A stretch of 64,000 bases of DNA, taken from the NCBI RefSeq assembly GCF_024172165.1, contig NZ_JAMZEB010000002.1, positions 12,545,501 through 12,609,500 on the forward strand, given 5' to 3'. The notes beneath the pieces were generated by a model. The model made no database searches. It had not been told where the DNA came from and was given only the letters and a program-made list of their open reading frames with translations. Position 1 is the stretch's first letter, and each line of letters starts with the position of its first letter. The stretch is from Nonomuraea thailandensis (GTDB taxonomy: Bacteria; Actinomycetota; Actinomycetes; Streptosporangiales; Streptosporangiaceae). The translations under genes were made by a program, and so were the position numbers. Of the stretch, positions 1-9,360 are shown one piece after another.

Positions 1-844
1 GCGGCAGCGGCTCCGGGTCGCTGACATCCAGTATCGCGTCAAGCCGGCCGCTGCGTACCTCCTTGACCAGTGCCTCGGTGTCGATGAGGCCGCCGCGGGC
101 GGTGTTGACGACCACCGCGCCGTCCCTGAGCATCGACAGCCGCCTGGCGTCGAGCATCCGGTACGTCTCGCGGGTCTCCGGCGCGTGCAGGCTGACCACG
201 TGCGAGCGCCTGACCAGCGTGTCGAGGTCCACGGCCGCGCCGCCGAGCGCGGTGATCTCCGCCGCCCCGGCGTACGGGTCGTACACCAGCACCTCGGCGT
301 CGAGCCCGCGCAGCAGCTCCATGACCCTGCGCCCGATCCGCGACAGCCCGATCAGCCCGACCGTGATGTCGCGGGTGCCGAGCCAGGGCAGGCCGGTGAA
401 GTCACGGCGGGTGCCCGTCTCGCGGTAGCGGTGGGCGAGGGTGAAGGCGCGCTTGGCGCCGAAGACGATGGCGGCGTAGGCGAACTCGGCCACGGGCACC
501 GCGTTGGCGTCGGCGGCGCTGGTCACCCGTACGCCGCGGTCGAGCACCGCCGGGTCGAGGAAGGTCTTCACCGTGCCCGCCGCGTGCGCGATGAGGCGCA
601 GGCCGGGGGCCTGGTCGAGCAGGTCGGCGCCGATCCTCGGGCAGCCCCAGCCGGTGACGAGGACCTCGGCGCGGGCCATCGCGCGCAGCGCGCCGGCCGA
701 GCCGACCTCGTGCAGCACCCGGTCGTCCACCTCGGCCAGGTCGGCGAGCCTGCGCAGCGTCGCGTGCCCGAACACCTCCTCTCGGACTCCGGGCGCCATC
801 GCGAGGACGGCGCGCGGTCTCAGCCGGGCTTGCGGAGGTTTCAC
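1..844 (-). CDS. D-isomer-specific 2-hydroxyacid dehydrogenase (3' end off window)
   Basis: NAD-dependent oxidoreductase of the phosphoglycerate/glycerate dehydrogenase family, acting on a 2-hydroxy or 2-keto acid in the cytoplasm. Read on the minus strand it starts at GTG 844-842 behind a GAGAGGGAG ribosome site; the end lies beyond position 1. The Rossmann motif is GLSRIG, so Ser replaces the middle Gly of GxGxxG. The segment NTARGGLID carries the catalytic Arg and DVSDPEP the Glu; the catalytic His would lie past the window. It is divergent from the sugar-uptake operon and has its own LacI-type operator 18 bp upstream of the start, so it probably handles a metabolite of the imported sugar. 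The substrate cannot be told from sequence. Confidence 0.85.
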   Translation of the reverse strand, partial: MKPPQARLRPRAVLAMAPGVREEVFGHATLRRLADLAEVDDRVLHEVGSAGALRAMARAEVLVTGWGCPRIGADLLDQAPGLRLIAHAAGTVKTFLDPAVLDRGVRVTSAADANAVPVAEFAYAAIVFGAKRAFTLAHRYRETGTRRDFTGLPWLGTRDITVGLIGLSRIGRRVMELLRGLDAEVLVYDPYAGAAEITALGGAAVDLDTLVRRSHVVSLHAPETRETYRMLDARRLSMLRDGAVVVNTARGGLIDTEALVKEVRSGRLDAILDVSDPEPLP

Positions 845-861
845 CGGCTCCCTCTCTGATA

Positions 862-873
862 GTAAGCGCATTC
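862..873 (-). promoter_or_regulatory. LacI-type operator of the dehydrogenase gene
   Basis: In the coding direction this reads GAATGCGCTTAC. It is one base away from GAAAGCGCTTAC at 970-981 and before the pectate lyase. The core is the inverted repeat typical of LacI-family operators. That it binds the window's LacI protein is inferred. Confidence 0.55.
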
Positions 874-958
874 TATGCATTGAGGTGGCACGTTAGGACC
901 CCACCTGCGAAAAGGTCAAGCAGAGTGCGGAAAGAAGGGGGATTTTCCGGTCTGGGAC

Positions 959-987
959 TTGACGGGAACGAAAGCGCTTACTAACTT
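959..987 (+). promoter_or_regulatory. Sigma-70-type promoter with LacI operator in the spacer
   Basis: TTGACG (959-964), a 17-base spacer and TAACTT (982-987) form a vegetative promoter. The palindrome GAAAGCGCTTAC (970-981) fills the spacer, so a bound repressor would block RNA polymerase directly. The operon start codon is 26 bases downstream of the -10 element. Confidence 0.65.
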
Positions 988-1013
988 CCTCGCCAACTGG
1001 AAGGACCCAGCGC

Positions 1014-1994
1014 ATGACCGCTACCCTCGACGCTCCCTCGACCGCGGCCGCCTCCGAGCGGCGAGAGCCGCCACGCAAGCTGCCGCTGTGGCGCCGCGTC
1101 TGGCGCGACCGGGTGATGCTCCTGCTGGCGCTGCCCGGGCTGCTCTATTTCCTGGTCTTCCACTACGGGCCGCTGTTCGGCTACGTGGTCGCGTTCAAGG
1201 ACTATCAGCCCTACATCGGGTTCGTGGACAGCCCCTGGGTGGGGTTGCAGAACTTCGTCAGCGTCTTCGCGGACCCGGGCGTCTGGAACGCCCTGGGCAA
1301 CACGCTCAAGATCACCATCACCCAGCTCGTGCTGTTCTTCCCCGCGCCCATCGCGCTGGCGCTGCTGCTCAACAGCGTGCTCAACGACAAGGTGCGCAGG
1401 TTCGTGCAGAGCGTGGTCTACCTCCCGCACTTCATCGGCTGGGTGATCATCGTCTCGGTGTTCCAGCAGATCCTCGGCGGCGCCGGCGCGCTGCCGAGCT
1501 TCCTGGAGAGCATCGGGCTGCCGCGCTACGACATGATGACCGACCCCGACGTCTTCCCGCTGCTGGTGACGTTGCAGGTCATCTGGAAGGACGCCGGCTG
1601 GGCCACCATCATCTTCCTGGCCGCGCTGCTCTCCATCGACCAGGGCCTGTACGAGGCCGCGGCCATGGACGGGGCGGGCAGGTGGCGCCGCCTCTGGCAC
1701 GTCACGCTGCCCGGCATCGTCCCGATCATCGTCCTGCTGCTCATCCTCAACCTCGGCAGCATCCTGTCGGTCGGCTTCGAGCAGATCCTGCTCCAGCGCG
1801 ACAACGTCGGCCCCGAGGCAGGGGAGGTGCTCGACACCTTCGTCTACTTCAACGGCGTCAAGGACGGCCAGTGGGGCGCCGCCGCCGCGGTCGGCCTGGT
1901 CAAGACCATCGTCGGCACCGCCCTGGTGCTCGGCGCGAACAAGGTGGCCCATCTGTTCGGCCACGAGGGGGTGTACCGCGGTGCCGACAAGTAG
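1014..1994 (+). CDS. Sugar ABC transporter permease, LplB type
   Basis: Inner-membrane subunit of a carbohydrate ABC importer. The 326-residue protein has a charged N-terminus, a first membrane segment near residues 36-55, and about six segments in all. The EAA loop that docks the ATPase is visible as EAAAMDGAGRWRRLWHVTLP. The segment FxxYGPLFGYVVAFKDYQP is typical of the LplB group, which serves oligosaccharides of plant cell walls. It is the first gene of the operon, and the second permease gene overlaps its 3' end by 14 bases. No ATPase gene is present in the operon, so a shared MsiK-type ATPase is presumably used. Confidence 0.93.
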   Translation: MTATLDAPSTAAASERREPPRKLPLWRRVWRDRVMLLLALPGLLYFLVFHYGPLFGYVVAFKDYQPYIGFVDSPWVGLQNFVSVFADPGVWNALGNTLKITITQLVLFFPAPIALALLLNSVLNDKVRRFVQSVVYLPHFIGWVIIVSVFQQILGGAGALPSFLESIGLPRYDMMTDPDVFPLLVTLQVIWKDAGWATIIFLAALLSIDQGLYEAAAMDGAGRWRRLWHVTLPGIVPIIVLLLILNLGSILSVGFEQILLQRDNVGPEAGEVLDTFVYFNGVKDGQWGAAAAVGLVKTIVGTALVLGANKVAHLFGHEGVYRGADK

Positions 1995-2868
1995 CCGCCC
2001 CGCCTGGATGGAGCGGCCCTCGACGGCGGGCCTGATCGTCAAGGGCGTGATCCTCACGGCCGTCGTCCTGCTGGTCGCCTACCCGTTCGTCGGCGTGATC
2101 GGCACCAGCCTGTCGACGGAGAGCGACATCGCCAGGAGTGGCGGGTTCGTGCTCCTCCCCGGCTCGCCGAGCCTGTCGGCGTACACGACCATCTTCAGCG
2201 GCGGCACCGTCACCAGGGCGTTGCTGGTCAGCGTGCTGGTCACGGTCGCCGGCACGGTCGCCAGCATGCTGGCGACCATCGGCATGGCGTACGGGCTGAG
2301 CCGCCGCGAGGTGACCGGCGCCCGCTGGATCCTGCTGATCGCCCTGCTGACCATGCTCTTCAACCCCGGCCTGATCGCCAACTTCCTGCTGGTCAAGCAG
2401 GTCGGCCTGATCGACAGCTTCGGCGCGCTGATCCTGCCCAGCCTGGTCAGCGCGTTCAACCTGGTCGTGCTGCGCTCGTTCTTCATGGGCCTGCCCCGCG
2501 AGCTGCTGGAGAGCGCGCGCATCGACGGGGCGGGCGACTTCGGCATCCTCGTCAGGATCGTGCTCCCGCTGTCGAAGGCGGTGCTCGCGGTCATCGCGCT
2601 CTTCTACGCCGTCGGCTACTGGAACGCCTTCTTCAACGCCCTGCTCTACCTCAACGACTCGGACAAGTTCCCGCTCCCGCTGATCCTGCGCACGTTCGTG
2701 CTGCAGGGCAGGACGCTGGAGGCCCTGGCCGCCGCGGAGGCGCCCGCCCCGGTGCAGGCGATCCAGATGGCCGTGCTCGTGGTGGCGATCGTGCCGATCC
2801 TGCTCGTCTACCCCTTCCTCCAGCGCTACTTCACCAAGGGTGTGCTCACCGGCGCCATCAAGGGCTGA
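1981..2868 (+). CDS. Sugar ABC transporter permease, YtcP/MalG type
   Basis: Second membrane subunit of the same importer, 295 residues, about six membrane segments. The EAA loop reads ESARIDGAGDFGILVRIVLPLS. The C-terminal YPFLQRYFTKGVLTGAIKG is a family hallmark. The GTG start at 1981 lies inside the upstream gene, with GAGGGGG as its ribosome site, so translation is probably coupled. The binding-protein gene follows after 28 bases. Confidence 0.93.
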   Translation: MPTSSRPAWMERPSTAGLIVKGVILTAVVLLVAYPFVGVIGTSLSTESDIARSGGFVLLPGSPSLSAYTTIFSGGTVTRALLVSVLVTVAGTVASMLATIGMAYGLSRREVTGARWILLIALLTMLFNPGLIANFLLVKQVGLIDSFGALILPSLVSAFNLVVLRSFFMGLPRELLESARIDGAGDFGILVRIVLPLSKAVLAVIALFYAVGYWNAFFNALLYLNDSDKFPLPLILRTFVLQGRTLEALAAAEAPAPVQAIQMAVLVVAIVPILLVYPFLQRYFTKGVLTGAIKG

Positions 2869-2896
2869 ACCCCCCGAACCCCAAGGAAGATCCCTC

Positions 2897-4552
2897 ATGA
2901 GAGAACCCGTCTCCCGCCGCGGCTTCCTGCGCCTCGGCGCCGCCGCGGCCGCCTCCACCGTGCTGGCGGGCTGCGGCGGCGGCTCGGCCGCCCCCGCCGC
3001 CAAGGCCCAGGGGCTGAGCATCAAGCTGCCCGCGTACACGCCGCTGTCCGGTGCGCTCAAGCCCGACCTGCCCGGCAACGCCACCGGCGTGCCCGAGGGG
3101 TACTTCACCTATCCCAAGGAGCTGTTCAAGGCGGTGGCCAAGCCGCCCATGTCGGGCGGTACCGTGAGCATCGCGGTGCAGACGTTCTCGCCGCCCCCGC
3201 CCGGACGCGCCGACAACCCCGCCTGGCAGGAGGTCGAGAAGCGGCTCGGCGGGACCGCCGAGATGCAGCCCGTCACCGCCGACGACTGGCCGACCAAGTT
3301 CAACACCATGGTCGCCGGCGGCACGCTGCCCGACCTGTTCACCTACGTCTCCACGCAGGGCGTCAACAACCTGCCCGCGTTCGTCGCCAGTCAGTGCACC
3401 GACCTGACGCCGCTGCTCGGCGGCGACGCGGTCAAGGCGTACCCGAACCTGGCGGCGATCCCGCAGGTGTTCTGGAAGCAGGGCATCGTCGGCGGCAAGC
3501 TGTACGGCATCCCCGTGCCCCGCAACATGGTCGGCGGCCTCGGCTTCTACCGCGCCGACATGTTCGCCGAGGCGGGCGTCACCGACCTGGCGCAGATCAC
3601 CGACCTGGACCGGCTGTTCGAGCTGCTGAAGGAGGTGACCAGCCCCAAGGACAACCGGTACGGCCTGGTCACCCACACCGGCGGCGTCTACGGCCTGTCG
3701 ATCTTCTCCCAGCTCTTCGGTGCGCCCAACGCCTGGCGGCTGGAGAACGGCAGGCTCGTGCACCAGATCGAGACCGAGGAGTACAAGGCCGCCGTCGAGT
3801 ACGTGCGCAAGCTGCGCGAGGCAGGCGTCATCTACCCCGGCTCCGAGGGCTTCGACGGCCTCAAGCGCAAGAACGAGTTCAACGCGGGCCGCGCCGCGCT
3901 CGTCTACGACGGCCTGCCCGCCTACCTCGGCCCCACCGGCTACCTGCAGACCTCGAAGAAGATCGACCCGAAGGCCGACCCCAGGCCGATGATCCCGATC
4001 GGCCGGGCCGCCAAGGCGCACCTCAACAACATCGTCGTCTCGATCACCATGATGAGGAAGAGCGACGAGACGCGCGCCAAGGAGCTGCTGCGCGTGGCCG
4101 ACTTCTTCGCCTCGCCGTTCGGCAGCGAGGAGTACACCCTGTTCAACTACGGCGTCGAGGGCACCGACCACACGCGTGACGGCAGGGGCAACCCCGTGCT
4201 GACCGAGCAGGGCAGCAGGGACACCACGGTGCCGTGGAAGATGCTCGCCGCGCCGACCCAGCCCCTGTTCGACTCCTCCTCGGCGGACGCCGTGAAGACC
4301 ATGCACGAGGCGATCAGCAAGATGATCGCCGTCGGGGTCGAGGACCCGACCGTGGGGGCGTACTCGCCGGCCAACGAGAACAGCTACGAGTCGCTCTACA
4401 CGATGCGCAACGACCGCGTCACCTCCATCGTGGCCGGCCGCGCCCCCGTCAGCGACCTCGACCAGATGATCAAGGACTGGCGCGCCAAGGGCGGGGACAA
4501 GGCGCGCGCCGAGTTCGAGGAAGCGCTCAAGCAGACACCGAAGGCAGGCTGA
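2897..4552 (+). CDS. Extracellular sugar-binding lipoprotein of the ABC importer
   Basis: Substrate-binding protein that captures sugar outside the cell and delivers it to the two permeases. The start ATG 2897 follows AAGGAAG. The N-terminus SRRGFLRLG is a twin-arginine export signal and LAGC at residues 23-26 is a lipobox, so the mature protein is a Tat-exported lipoprotein anchored at Cys26. The total length is 551 residues, long for solute-binding proteins but usual for the LplA-like group paired with LplB/YtcP permeases. The sugar is unknown; neighbouring fucosidase genes suggest a fucosylated or pectic oligosaccharide. Confidence 0.9.
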   Translation: MREPVSRRGFLRLGAAAAASTVLAGCGGGSAAPAAKAQGLSIKLPAYTPLSGALKPDLPGNATGVPEGYFTYPKELFKAVAKPPMSGGTVSIAVQTFSPPPPGRADNPAWQEVEKRLGGTAEMQPVTADDWPTKFNTMVAGGTLPDLFTYVSTQGVNNLPAFVASQCTDLTPLLGGDAVKAYPNLAAIPQVFWKQGIVGGKLYGIPVPRNMVGGLGFYRADMFAEAGVTDLAQITDLDRLFELLKEVTSPKDNRYGLVTHTGGVYGLSIFSQLFGAPNAWRLENGRLVHQIETEEYKAAVEYVRKLREAGVIYPGSEGFDGLKRKNEFNAGRAALVYDGLPAYLGPTGYLQTSKKIDPKADPRPMIPIGRAAKAHLNNIVVSITMMRKSDETRAKELLRVADFFASPFGSEEYTLFNYGVEGTDHTRDGRGNPVLTEQGSRDTTVPWKMLAAPTQPLFDSSSADAVKTMHEAISKMIAVGVEDPTVGAYSPANENSYESLYTMRNDRVTSIVAGRAPVSDLDQMIKDWRAKGGDKARAEFEEALKQTPKAG

Positions 4553-4554
4553 CC

Positions 4555-5931
4555 GTGAAGAAGCACCTCCTCTTACTCGCCGCCGCCGCGCTGCTCAGCA
4601 CGGCCGCCGCGGTTCCGGCCACCCCCTCGCCCGGCTCCGCGGGGCTGGGCGACCCGCTCTTCCCGACACTCGGCAACGGCGGCTACGACGTCCGCCACTA
4701 CGACGTCTCCTTCGACTTCACCCCGGTCACCTACGACTTCTCCGGCGCGGTCGCGTTCACCGCGAAGGCCACCCAGGCGCTGTCGTCCTTCAACCTCGAC
4801 ACCGACGGCCACACCATCGACGCGGTCACCGTCAACGGTGAGCCCGCCGTATGGTCGCTCTCCCTCGGCCAGAGCGGGCAGGAGCTGACCGTCACGCCGG
4901 CCGCGCCGCTGCGCGAGCACGTGCCGTTCACGGCCGAGGTGCGCTTCCGCGGCAACGGCAAGGCGCCGCGCGCCGGCCTGACGGGCTGGAACTTCGGCCC
5001 CGACGGCGGGTTCGCCGCCGCCGCGCAGTCCAGCAGGGCCGACACGTTCTTCCCGGTCAACGACCACCCCTCGGACAAGGCCACCTGGACCTTCCGCGTC
5101 ACCGCCCCCGAAGGGTACGTCGCCACCGCCAACGGCGAGCTCGCGGGCAGGCGCGGGAACGTGTGGCGGTTCGAGGCGCGCGAGCCGATGGCCTCGGAGC
5201 TGATCGCCCTCGCCGTGGTGAAGGGCACCTACCTGTACGGCAAGGGCCCCCACGGCCTGCCGCTGCGCCACGTCGTCCCCCAGGGCCAGGAGGACCGCTA
5301 CGGCCCCGTCGCCGCCGAGACCGGCGACCAGATCGCCTGGGCCGAGGCGAAGTTCGGCAGGTTCCCGTTCTCCACCTACGGCGTCCACATCTACCCGGGG
5401 TACCGCAACGCGCTGGAGAACCAGACGCTGTCGCTGTTCGGCACCGGCTGGTTCGACCAGCCCACCTACTCCAACACGATGGTGCACGAGCTGGTCCACC
5501 AGTGGTTCGGCGACTCGGTCACGCCGGCGACCTGGCAGGACGCCTGGCTGAACGAAGGGCCGGCCGTCTACTACGCGGCCCTGTGGGCCGAGGAGCACGG
5601 CGGCCAGTCCATGCCGGAGCGGATGCGCACCGTGTACGGCAAGCTCGACGCCGTCCGCGCCAAGGACGGCCCGCCGGGAAGGCCCAGGGCGCTCGGCGGC
5701 TACAACATCTACGACGGCGGCGCCCTCGTCCTGTACGCCCTGCGCACCGAGGTCGGCGACGCCGCCTTCGACCGGATCATGCGCAGGTGGGTGCAGCGGT
5801 ACAAGGACGGCAACGCCTCCACGGAGGACTTCATCGCCCACGCCGCCGCCACCACGCACCGGCCCGGCCTGGACGGCTTCCTGCGCGACTGGCTCTACGG
5901 CGCCCAGAACCCTCCCCTGGAGGGCATGTGA
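4555..5931 (+). CDS. Secreted M1-family zinc metallopeptidase
   Basis: Aminopeptidase-N-like enzyme. A signal peptide covers about residues 1-25, followed by the N-terminal beta-sandwich domain and the catalytic domain. HELVHQWFG at 311-319 gives the zinc ligands His311 and His315 with catalytic Glu312. WLNEG supplies the third ligand Glu334, at the canonical HExxH-x18-E distance. The usual GAMEN exopeptidase motif reads NALENQ. The 458-residue protein lacks the large C-terminal helical domain of full M1 enzymes. It starts 2 bases after the binding-protein stop and overlaps the next gene by 4 bases, so it is a true operon member, which is odd in a sugar operon. Confidence 0.9.
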   Translation: MKKHLLLLAAAALLSTAAAVPATPSPGSAGLGDPLFPTLGNGGYDVRHYDVSFDFTPVTYDFSGAVAFTAKATQALSSFNLDTDGHTIDAVTVNGEPAVWSLSLGQSGQELTVTPAAPLREHVPFTAEVRFRGNGKAPRAGLTGWNFGPDGGFAAAAQSSRADTFFPVNDHPSDKATWTFRVTAPEGYVATANGELAGRRGNVWRFEAREPMASELIALAVVKGTYLYGKGPHGLPLRHVVPQGQEDRYGPVAAETGDQIAWAEAKFGRFPFSTYGVHIYPGYRNALENQTLSLFGTGWFDQPTYSNTMVHELVHQWFGDSVTPATWQDAWLNEGPAVYYAALWAEEHGGQSMPERMRTVYGKLDAVRAKDGPPGRPRALGGYNIYDGGALVLYALRTEVGDAAFDRIMRRWVQRYKDGNASTEDFIAHAAATTHRPGLDGFLRDWLYGAQNPPLEGM

Positions 5932-8135
5932 ACAGCGCGATCGCCCTCGTCCTGCTGCTGACGACGACCCCGGCGGTGGCACCGGGCCCCAAGATCTACT
6001 ACGCGGCTCCCGACGGCGGCTCCCCGGCCTGCAGCCAGGCCCGCCCCTGCTCGCTGGAAGCCGCCAGGGACAAGGTCAGGCAGGCCGTGGAGGGCGGCAT
6101 GAGCCGCGACATCGAGGTGCGCCTGACCGGCGGCGTCTACCGGATGGCCGAGCCGCTCCTGCTGGACGGGCGCGACTCCGGCCCCGACGGGCACACCGTG
6201 ACCTGGACCGCGGCCCCTGGCTCCCGGCCGGTCCTGTCCGGCGGGGTGCGGATCACCGGCTGGACGCGTCAGGGCCGCTTCATGGTGGCGCGGGCGCCCG
6301 AGGGCGTGACCCCGCGCCAGCTCTTCGTCGGCGGCGCCCGCGCGATCCGGGCCCGCGGCGCCGCGTGCCCGGCGGCGGTCTGCGACGCGACGAAGACCGG
6401 CATGACCGGCGCCGTCCAGAGCGGCGTGTCCGGCTGGAGCGCCCCCGCGAACGCCGAAGCGGTCATCAAGGTCAGGTGGCGCAACTACCGGTGCCGCATC
6501 GACCGCGTGGACGGCGATGCCATCACCTTCGCGCAGCCGTGCTGGGCGAACTCGGCGAGCGGCACCGGCCGCACCGGCCCCGCCTGGGACACCACGACGG
6601 TCGACTCCTCCCGCTACGGCGGCGTCGCCTTCTTCGACAACGCCCGCGAGCTGCTCGACGAGCCGGGCGAGTTCGTCCACGACCGCGCGGACGGGACCAT
6701 CACGTACCTGCCCCGGCCCGGGGAGGATCTCGGCGAGGCGATCGTCCCGTCCGGCGAGACGCTCCTGCGGATCGACGGCGGGAGCCGGATCAGGATCGCG
6801 GGCCTGGGCTTCCAGCACGCCGCCTACCACCAGCCCGGCACCGACGAGGGATACGCGGGCACCCAGGCCGGGCTCACCCTGACCGGCGCCACGGGCCCCG
6901 AGGACCACGCCGGCCGCCACTACACCAAACCCGCCGCCGCGGTGGTCGTGAACGGCGGCAGGAACGTGGAGATCACCGGCGCCGAGTTCGCGCACCTGGG
7001 CGGCGCGGGCGTGATCATGCAGGCCGGCACCAAGGACTCGGCGGTCACCGGATCGACGTTCACGGACCTGTCCTCCGGCGCGGTCTACGTCGGCGACACC
7101 GAGCCCAACCCGCCGGCCGAGCTGCGCGGCGAGCGCAACACCGTGGCCCGCAACACCATCACGCTCGCCGGCCGGGAGTTCACCGACGCGGTGGGCATCT
7201 GGGCCGGCTACGAGACGGGCCTGCGCGTGGACCACAACACGCTGGAACGGCTGCCGTACTCCGGGATCTCCGTCGGCTGGGGCTGGAACCAGCCCGTCGC
7301 CCAGAGCCCCGACATGCGCGACAACCAGGTGACCGGCAACCGGATCGTGGACGTCATGATGGTCGCCGACCAGCAGCACGACGGCGGCGCCATCTACACG
7401 CAGGGCCCGCAGCCGGGCACGGTGATCTCCGGCAACTACGTCAACCGCTCCGCCTACGGCAACACCGAGCGCGACGGCAACGGCGTCTACCTGGACGAGC
7501 AGAGCTCGTACATCAGGGTCGAGGGCAACGTGATCACCCGGGTCGGCTACAAGTGGATCTCCAACTGGGCCGGTTACGGGATCGAGAACCTCGCGACGGG
7601 TAACTGGACCGACACCACCGCGCCCGAGCTGTCGGGGCGGGGCTCGCGGCAGGTGGACAACGCCACCGCGCTGGAGCGCCTGCCCGAGGCCGCCCTGCGC
7701 GTCGCCGCCGCGGCCGGGGCCCGGCCCGGCCCCGTCGAACAGCTCGAACCCGACCTCGCCAGGGCGGGCAGCGCGAGCCAGTCCGCCACCGAGGGGACGG
7801 CGGACGCCGCCCACGCCATCGACGGCTCCACCGTCACCGACAGCAGGACCACCTCGGCGCCGGGCTCCTGGTGGCAGGTGGATCTCGGGCAGGTGCGCCC
7901 GATCGGCACGGTCGAGCTCTGGAACGACGCGGGCATGACCACGGCCGACGTCCAGGTGCTGGTGTCGCGCACGCCCGACTTCGCCGGCGCGACCGTGGTG
8001 CCGCTGCCGGGCAGGGTGCTGCGCCCGTCGCCGGTCACGGTGGAGGCGGAGGGGCGGTACGTGCGCGTTCAGCGGACCGGTACGGGACGGATCGGGCTCT
8101 CGGGAGTCGCGGTCCATGAGAGGGACGGAACATGA
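5928..8135 (+). CDS. Secreted right-handed beta-helix protein with C-terminal F5/8-type C domain
   Basis: Probable polysaccharide-active enzyme or binding protein, 735 residues. The GTG start at 5928 overlaps the stop of the peptidase gene. A signal sequence lies at about residues 1-20. The region of residues 25-560 has the Asn/Gly-rich, short-strand pattern of parallel beta-helix (pectin-lyase-fold) proteins. Residues about 610-735 resemble a discoidin/F5-8 type C carbohydrate-binding module, with the segments SASQSATEGTADAAHAIDGS and GSWWQVDLG. An ATGA overlap couples it to the GH29 gene. Catalytic residues cannot be assigned, so the exact activity is open. Confidence 0.85.
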   Translation: MNSAIALVLLLTTTPAVAPGPKIYYAAPDGGSPACSQARPCSLEAARDKVRQAVEGGMSRDIEVRLTGGVYRMAEPLLLDGRDSGPDGHTVTWTAAPGSRPVLSGGVRITGWTRQGRFMVARAPEGVTPRQLFVGGARAIRARGAACPAAVCDATKTGMTGAVQSGVSGWSAPANAEAVIKVRWRNYRCRIDRVDGDAITFAQPCWANSASGTGRTGPAWDTTTVDSSRYGGVAFFDNARELLDEPGEFVHDRADGTITYLPRPGEDLGEAIVPSGETLLRIDGGSRIRIAGLGFQHAAYHQPGTDEGYAGTQAGLTLTGATGPEDHAGRHYTKPAAAVVVNGGRNVEITGAEFAHLGGAGVIMQAGTKDSAVTGSTFTDLSSGAVYVGDTEPNPPAELRGERNTVARNTITLAGREFTDAVGIWAGYETGLRVDHNTLERLPYSGISVGWGWNQPVAQSPDMRDNQVTGNRIVDVMMVADQQHDGGAIYTQGPQPGTVISGNYVNRSAYGNTERDGNGVYLDEQSSYIRVEGNVITRVGYKWISNWAGYGIENLATGNWTDTTAPELSGRGSRQVDNATALERLPEAALRVAAAAGARPGPVEQLEPDLARAGSASQSATEGTADAAHAIDGSTVTDSRTTSAPGSWWQVDLGQVRPIGTVELWNDAGMTTADVQVLVSRTPDFAGATVVPLPGRVLRPSPVTVEAEGRYVRVQRTGTGRIGLSGVAVHERDGT

Positions 8136-9343
8136 GCTGGTTCACCGAGGCCCGGTTCGGGCTGTTCATCCACTGGGGCATCTACGCCGCCGCCGCGCGG
8201 CACGAATGGGTGCGCTCGTACGAGCGGCTGACCGAGGAGCAGTACCGCCGCTACTTCGACCACTTCGACCCCGACCTCTACGACCCGGCGGCGTGGGCGG
8301 ACGAGGCGGTCAACGCGGGCATGAAGTACGCCGTGGTGACGAGCAAGCACCACGACGGGTTCTGCCTGTGGGACTCGGAGCTGACCGGCTACAAGGCGCG
8401 GCGCGACCTGCTCGCCCCGATGCTCGACGCCTTCAGGGAGCGGGGCCTGCGTACCGGCCTGTACTACTCGCTGCTCGACTGGCACCACCCGGACTTCCCC
8501 AACGACCTCTACCACCCGCAGCGCGACGAGGACCTCGGCGAACGCGACATCCGGAAATATACGGACTATATGCACGGCCAGGTCCGCGAGCTGCTCACCC
8601 GGTACGGCGACATCGACACGATGTGGTTCGACTTCTCCTACGAGGGGCGCGGCTTCGGCGCCAAGGGCCCGCGGGAGTGGCGCTCCGAGGAACTGGAGCG
8701 GCTCGTCCGCGAGCTGCGGCCCGGCATCCTGGTCAACAACCGGCTCGGGCTCGGCACCGGCGACTTCACCACCCCCGAGCAGGTCATGCCGCCCGGCGGC
8801 GTGCCCGGCCACACGCCGTGGGAGTCCTGCCAGACGCTGAACGGGAGCTGGGGCTACCACCGCGACAACCAGGACTGGAAGCCGGTCGACCTGCTCGTGA
8901 AGATGCTCGTCGACACCGTCTCCAAGGGCGGCAACATGCTGCTCAACGTGGGCCCGAACGCGCGCGGCGAGTTCGAGCCCCGGGCGATCGAGCGGCTGCG
9001 CGGCATCGGGCGGTGGATGCGCCTGCACTCCCGCTCGATCCACGGCGCGGGCGCCTCCGCGTACGAGCCGCCGCAGGACTGCCGCTACACCCAGCGCGGC
9101 GACCGCCTCTACCTGCACCTGCTGTCCTGGCCCATGAAGTACGTGCACCTCGCCGGGCTCGGCGGCCGGGTCAGGTACGCGCAGTTCCTGCACGACGCCT
9201 CCGAGGTGCCGATGGTCGCGATCGACCCGAAGGAGCCCTTCCACCACTACCTGCGCGGCCTGCCGGAGGACACGCTCACGCTGCAACTGCCCATCACCCG
9301 CCCGGACGTCACGGTCCCGGTGGTGGAGCTCTTCCTGGCGTGA
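8132..9343 (+). CDS. Alpha-L-fucosidase, glycoside hydrolase family 29
   Basis: Retaining exo-fucosidase that removes terminal alpha-L-fucose. There is no signal peptide, so it should be cytoplasmic and act on imported oligosaccharides. Family motifs are RFGLFIHWGIY at the N-terminus, SKHHDGFCLWDS near residues 71-82, and MWFDFSYEG with the probable nucleophile Asp167. SKGGNMLLNVGPNARGEF is the usual segment closing the barrel. The 403-residue length means the C-terminal beta domain is short. It is the last gene of the operon, coupled by ATGA to the beta-helix gene. Its activity supports a fucosylated substrate for the importer. Confidence 0.93.
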   Translation: MSWFTEARFGLFIHWGIYAAAARHEWVRSYERLTEEQYRRYFDHFDPDLYDPAAWADEAVNAGMKYAVVTSKHHDGFCLWDSELTGYKARRDLLAPMLDAFRERGLRTGLYYSLLDWHHPDFPNDLYHPQRDEDLGERDIRKYTDYMHGQVRELLTRYGDIDTMWFDFSYEGRGFGAKGPREWRSEELERLVRELRPGILVNNRLGLGTGDFTTPEQVMPPGGVPGHTPWESCQTLNGSWGYHRDNQDWKPVDLLVKMLVDTVSKGGNMLLNVGPNARGEFEPRAIERLRGIGRWMRLHSRSIHGAGASAYEPPQDCRYTQRGDRLYLHLLSWPMKYVHLAGLGGRVRYAQFLHDASEVPMVAIDPKEPFHHYLRGLPEDTLTLQLPITRPDVTVPVVELFLA

Positions 9344-9360
9344 CCCCCGGCCCGGGGTCA
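9341..9360. terminator. Bidirectional terminator between convergent genes
   Basis: TGACCCC and GGGGTCA form a 7-bp stem with a 6-base loop. The stem includes the stop codon of the fucosidase gene and the stop codon of the opposing gene. There is no U-tract, as is common in actinomycetes. Confidence 0.55.

Noticed and set aside
981..2057. Long minus-strand open frame opposite the first permease gene
   Set aside because: It is an antisense shadow produced by high GC; composition is Asp/His/Gln-rich and no domain is visible, while the plus strand codes a clear permease.
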